Source: Fibrobacter sp. UBA4309
GTDB lineage: Bacteria > Fibrobacterota > Fibrobacteria > Fibrobacterales > Fibrobacteraceae
Reading direction: 5' to 3'
DNA: 6,862 nt
Assembly (NCBI RefSeq): GCF_002395745.1
Contig: NZ_DGUN01000058.1
Location: forward strand, 1-6,862
The notes under the pieces were generated by a model. That model ran no database searches, was not told the DNA's origin, and was given only the letters and a program-made list of their open reading frames with translations. Below, piece after piece: positions 5,421 to 6,862 of this stretch. The position numbers and the translations under genes were made by a program. Position 1 is the stretch's first letter. Each line of letters starts with the position of its first letter.

Positions 5421-5466
5421 AGATTCGTTCACAATTAGAAATTACCTTTTTTCTACTTTGATTTTC
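5421..5466. promoter_or_regulatory. Divergent promoter region
   Basis: This 46-bp spacer must drive both the plus-strand repeat lipoprotein and the minus-strand three-gene set. On the plus strand TTTCTACTTTG ends at 5460, only 6 nt before the ATG at 5467, with no Shine-Dalgarno between. On the minus strand TTTCTAATTGTG places TAATTG at 5437-5432, with the ATG at 5420. Both look like -10 boxes very close to the start codons, so the mRNAs may have little or no leader. No clear -35 box is seen on either strand. Confidence 0.4.
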
Positions 5467-6852
5467 ATGCGAGCCTTCATTTTTTCACCTTTTTTCGCAT
5501 TTTGCCTGCTTATTTGCGCCTGTTCCTTCGAACGGGCCGAAGAACAGGTGATTGCGGAACACGCCAACGGCGTCAAAAAGACGTCCGTATGGGTCTATCC
5601 CGACGGTGAAATCTTGAAGCGAAACGAGTGGTACAACGACGGCATCAAGGAACTCGAAATCCCGTACAAGGACAATGTCCCGCACGGGGAGTTCAAGCGA
5701 TGGACGGGCTTTGGCGACGTAGTCCTGCTCGGGCATTATAAAAAGGGACTGCGCGACGGCAAGTGGACCAGTTACTACGTAGAGCGTCTGAACAGCCGGA
5801 AGAAGGAAGCCGAACGGTTCTACAAGGAAGACCATCCCGTAGGCGACTGGGAAGGCTGGCACTACGACGGCTCCAGGGCGTTCGAGGAGCATTACGACAA
5901 GGACGGACGCGCCGTCGGAATCTGGAAGATGTGGTACGACAACGGGGCGCTTCGGCAAGAAGGGAACTGCCACGCCAAATGGGACGCCAACAGGCAAATC
6001 GAATCGGCCGAAATTGGACCGGACGGCACCAAGAGTTACCTGAAGCGCTACTCCAAGGACTGCGGGCTGCTCGAAGAATTCACCTGCGAAAGGGGCCACC
6101 TCTCCGGGGAATTCGCCCTGTACTACGAAAGCCTGGACGACAAGATCGATTCTGCAAAATGCGGGAAGGGACGAGTCCGAATCCGCGGCACCCTCGGGAA
6201 GAATTCGATCGGTACAGACAGCGCCCTCATCGGGACGGTCACCTACTACAGGGCCGACGGGACTTCCCTAAAACAGGAATACTGGAACAAGGACGGCAAG
6301 CGCGATTCCGTATGGCGGTGGTTTGACGAAGCCGGGAACCTGCTACGCGAAAGCGACCTGAGCAATGGCGGAATCATTTACGGCGCGTGCGACGGCCATA
6401 ACGACAAGTTCTGCGCCGAGACCTCGTTCATCGGAGAAATTGGCGGGATTCTCGCAAATAGCAATCTAGACCAGTCCGCGAACTTTGAACAAAGTATCGG
6501 AAGATTTCCTGCAACGGTCCGCTACTTCAAGCCGGGGCACCAACTGATGTACGAGGAGTTCTGGCAAGACGGAAAGATTTCGGAAAGCAGGAGCTTCTAC
6601 CCCGACAGCATGGGAGCGAAACTTGCAAGCGAAGCCTTCTGGAAAGTGGACCCGAAAGATGGCTTGTCGAAACGCAACGGAATCATGCGCAACTGGTATG
6701 CAAGCGGAGTGCTGCGTGATAGCTTGAGCTACGTGAATGGCGAACGCGTGGGCGAACAGTTCAGTTACGACAGCACCGGTAAACTCACGATACATAAAAC
6801 AGAGGCTGGCAAAAATCGACCAGTGATTATGCATTTGCTGGGGGAAAAATGA
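5467..6852 (+). CDS. Lipoprotein with MORN_2/YwqK-like repeats
   Basis: The 461-residue product begins with a lipoprotein-type signal peptide ending I16-C-A-C19; Cys in the -2 position is less usual, but the lipobox is acceptable. The rest is built from short aromatic repeats of the MORN_2 (YwqK) type, in which DGxWxxWYxxGxLxxExxYxxG recurs. The clearest units are at residues 72-94, 97-122, 125-148, 149-168, 258-279, 280-300, 404-426 and 427-445. Databases call such proteins YwqK-family antitoxins, but no toxin gene is visible here and that name should not be read as a function. Envelope location and a binding or scaffold role are inferences. The ATG at 5467 is chosen because it begins the signal peptide; the frame is open upstream only across the divergent gene. 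The stop overlaps the next start (ATGA). Confidence 0.85.
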   Translation: MRAFIFSPFFAFCLLICACSFERAEEQVIAEHANGVKKTSVWVYPDGEILKRNEWYNDGIKELEIPYKDNVPHGEFKRWTGFGDVVLLGHYKKGLRDGKWTSYYVERLNSRKKEAERFYKEDHPVGDWEGWHYDGSRAFEEHYDKDGRAVGIWKMWYDNGALRQEGNCHAKWDANRQIESAEIGPDGTKSYLKRYSKDCGLLEEFTCERGHLSGEFALYYESLDDKIDSAKCGKGRVRIRGTLGKNSIGTDSALIGTVTYYRADGTSLKQEYWNKDGKRDSVWRWFDEAGNLLRESDLSNGGIIYGACDGHNDKFCAETSFIGEIGGILANSNLDQSANFEQSIGRFPATVRYFKPGHQLMYEEFWQDGKISESRSFYPDSMGAKLASEAFWKVDPKDGLSKRNGIMRNWYASGVLRDSLSYVNGERVGEQFSYDSTGKLTIHKTEAGKNRPVIMHLLGEK

Positions 6853-6862
6853 GACGCAAGGA
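6849..6862 (+). CDS. Start of a downstream gene (14 bases visible)
   Basis: An ATG at 6849 overlaps the TGA of the repeat lipoprotein gene as ATGA, and GGGGGA sits about 4-8 nt upstream as a Shine-Dalgarno. Only M-R-R-K can be read before the window ends, so the product is unknown. The overlap suggests an operon with the lipoprotein gene. Confidence 0.45.

Noticed and set aside
5485..6099. Minus-strand open frame of 204 codons within the repeat lipoprotein
   Set aside because: It is antisense to clear MORN_2-type repeats, with no start context or domain of its own.

Overview
This window looks like chromosome of a Fibrobacter-type bacterium (phylum Fibrobacterota). The best pointer is the 282-residue protein at 1747-2595. 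It has the full layout of the TIGR02147/DUF4423 family, which is strongly expanded in Fibrobacter succinogenes. Lipoproteins, a CBM4/9-like module, YwqK/MORN_2-type repeats and a class-2 (eukaryote-like) IleRS fit the same assignment. This comes from recognising families by eye, not from a database search.

Layout: almost everything is on the minus strand, so it is described right to left. At 5420-3409 lies a tightly packed three-gene set: a two-TM protein with a large all-helical periplasmic domain, a second two-TM protein, and a secreted alpha/beta hydrolase with an intact Ser-Asp-His triad. Next comes a tRNA-Leu(CAG) gene (3372-3289), whose candidate -35 box overlaps the hydrolase stop codon, followed by its own UUCG-loop terminator. 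A RimJ/RimL-type GNAT acetyltransferase (3240-2671) starts just beyond the terminator. A 16-bp palindrome (2651-2666) separates it from a TIGR02147 regulator-like gene (2595-1747). The stop codon of that gene overlaps the start of a lipoprotein gene (1747-458) carrying a C-terminal CBM4/9-like domain. A strong intrinsic terminator (404-431) ends this pair. After a leader containing four tandem heptamers comes the 5' end of ileS (265 to beyond base 1).

At the right end, a short divergent spacer (5421-5466) separates the three-gene set from a plus-strand lipoprotein gene (5467-6852) made of MORN_2-like repeats. Its stop codon overlaps the start of a further gene that runs off the window.

How the genes may work together: the TIGR02147/lipoprotein pair looks like a two-gene unit (cytoplasmic DNA-binding-type protein plus surface lipoprotein), possibly autoregulated through the palindrome. 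The hydrolase set looks like an envelope module, but its substrate cannot be read from sequence. ileS, tRNA-Leu and the acetyltransferase are translation-related but do not form one transcription unit. No mobile element, CRISPR array or defence system is visible, and no stretch over 300 bases lacks a gene.
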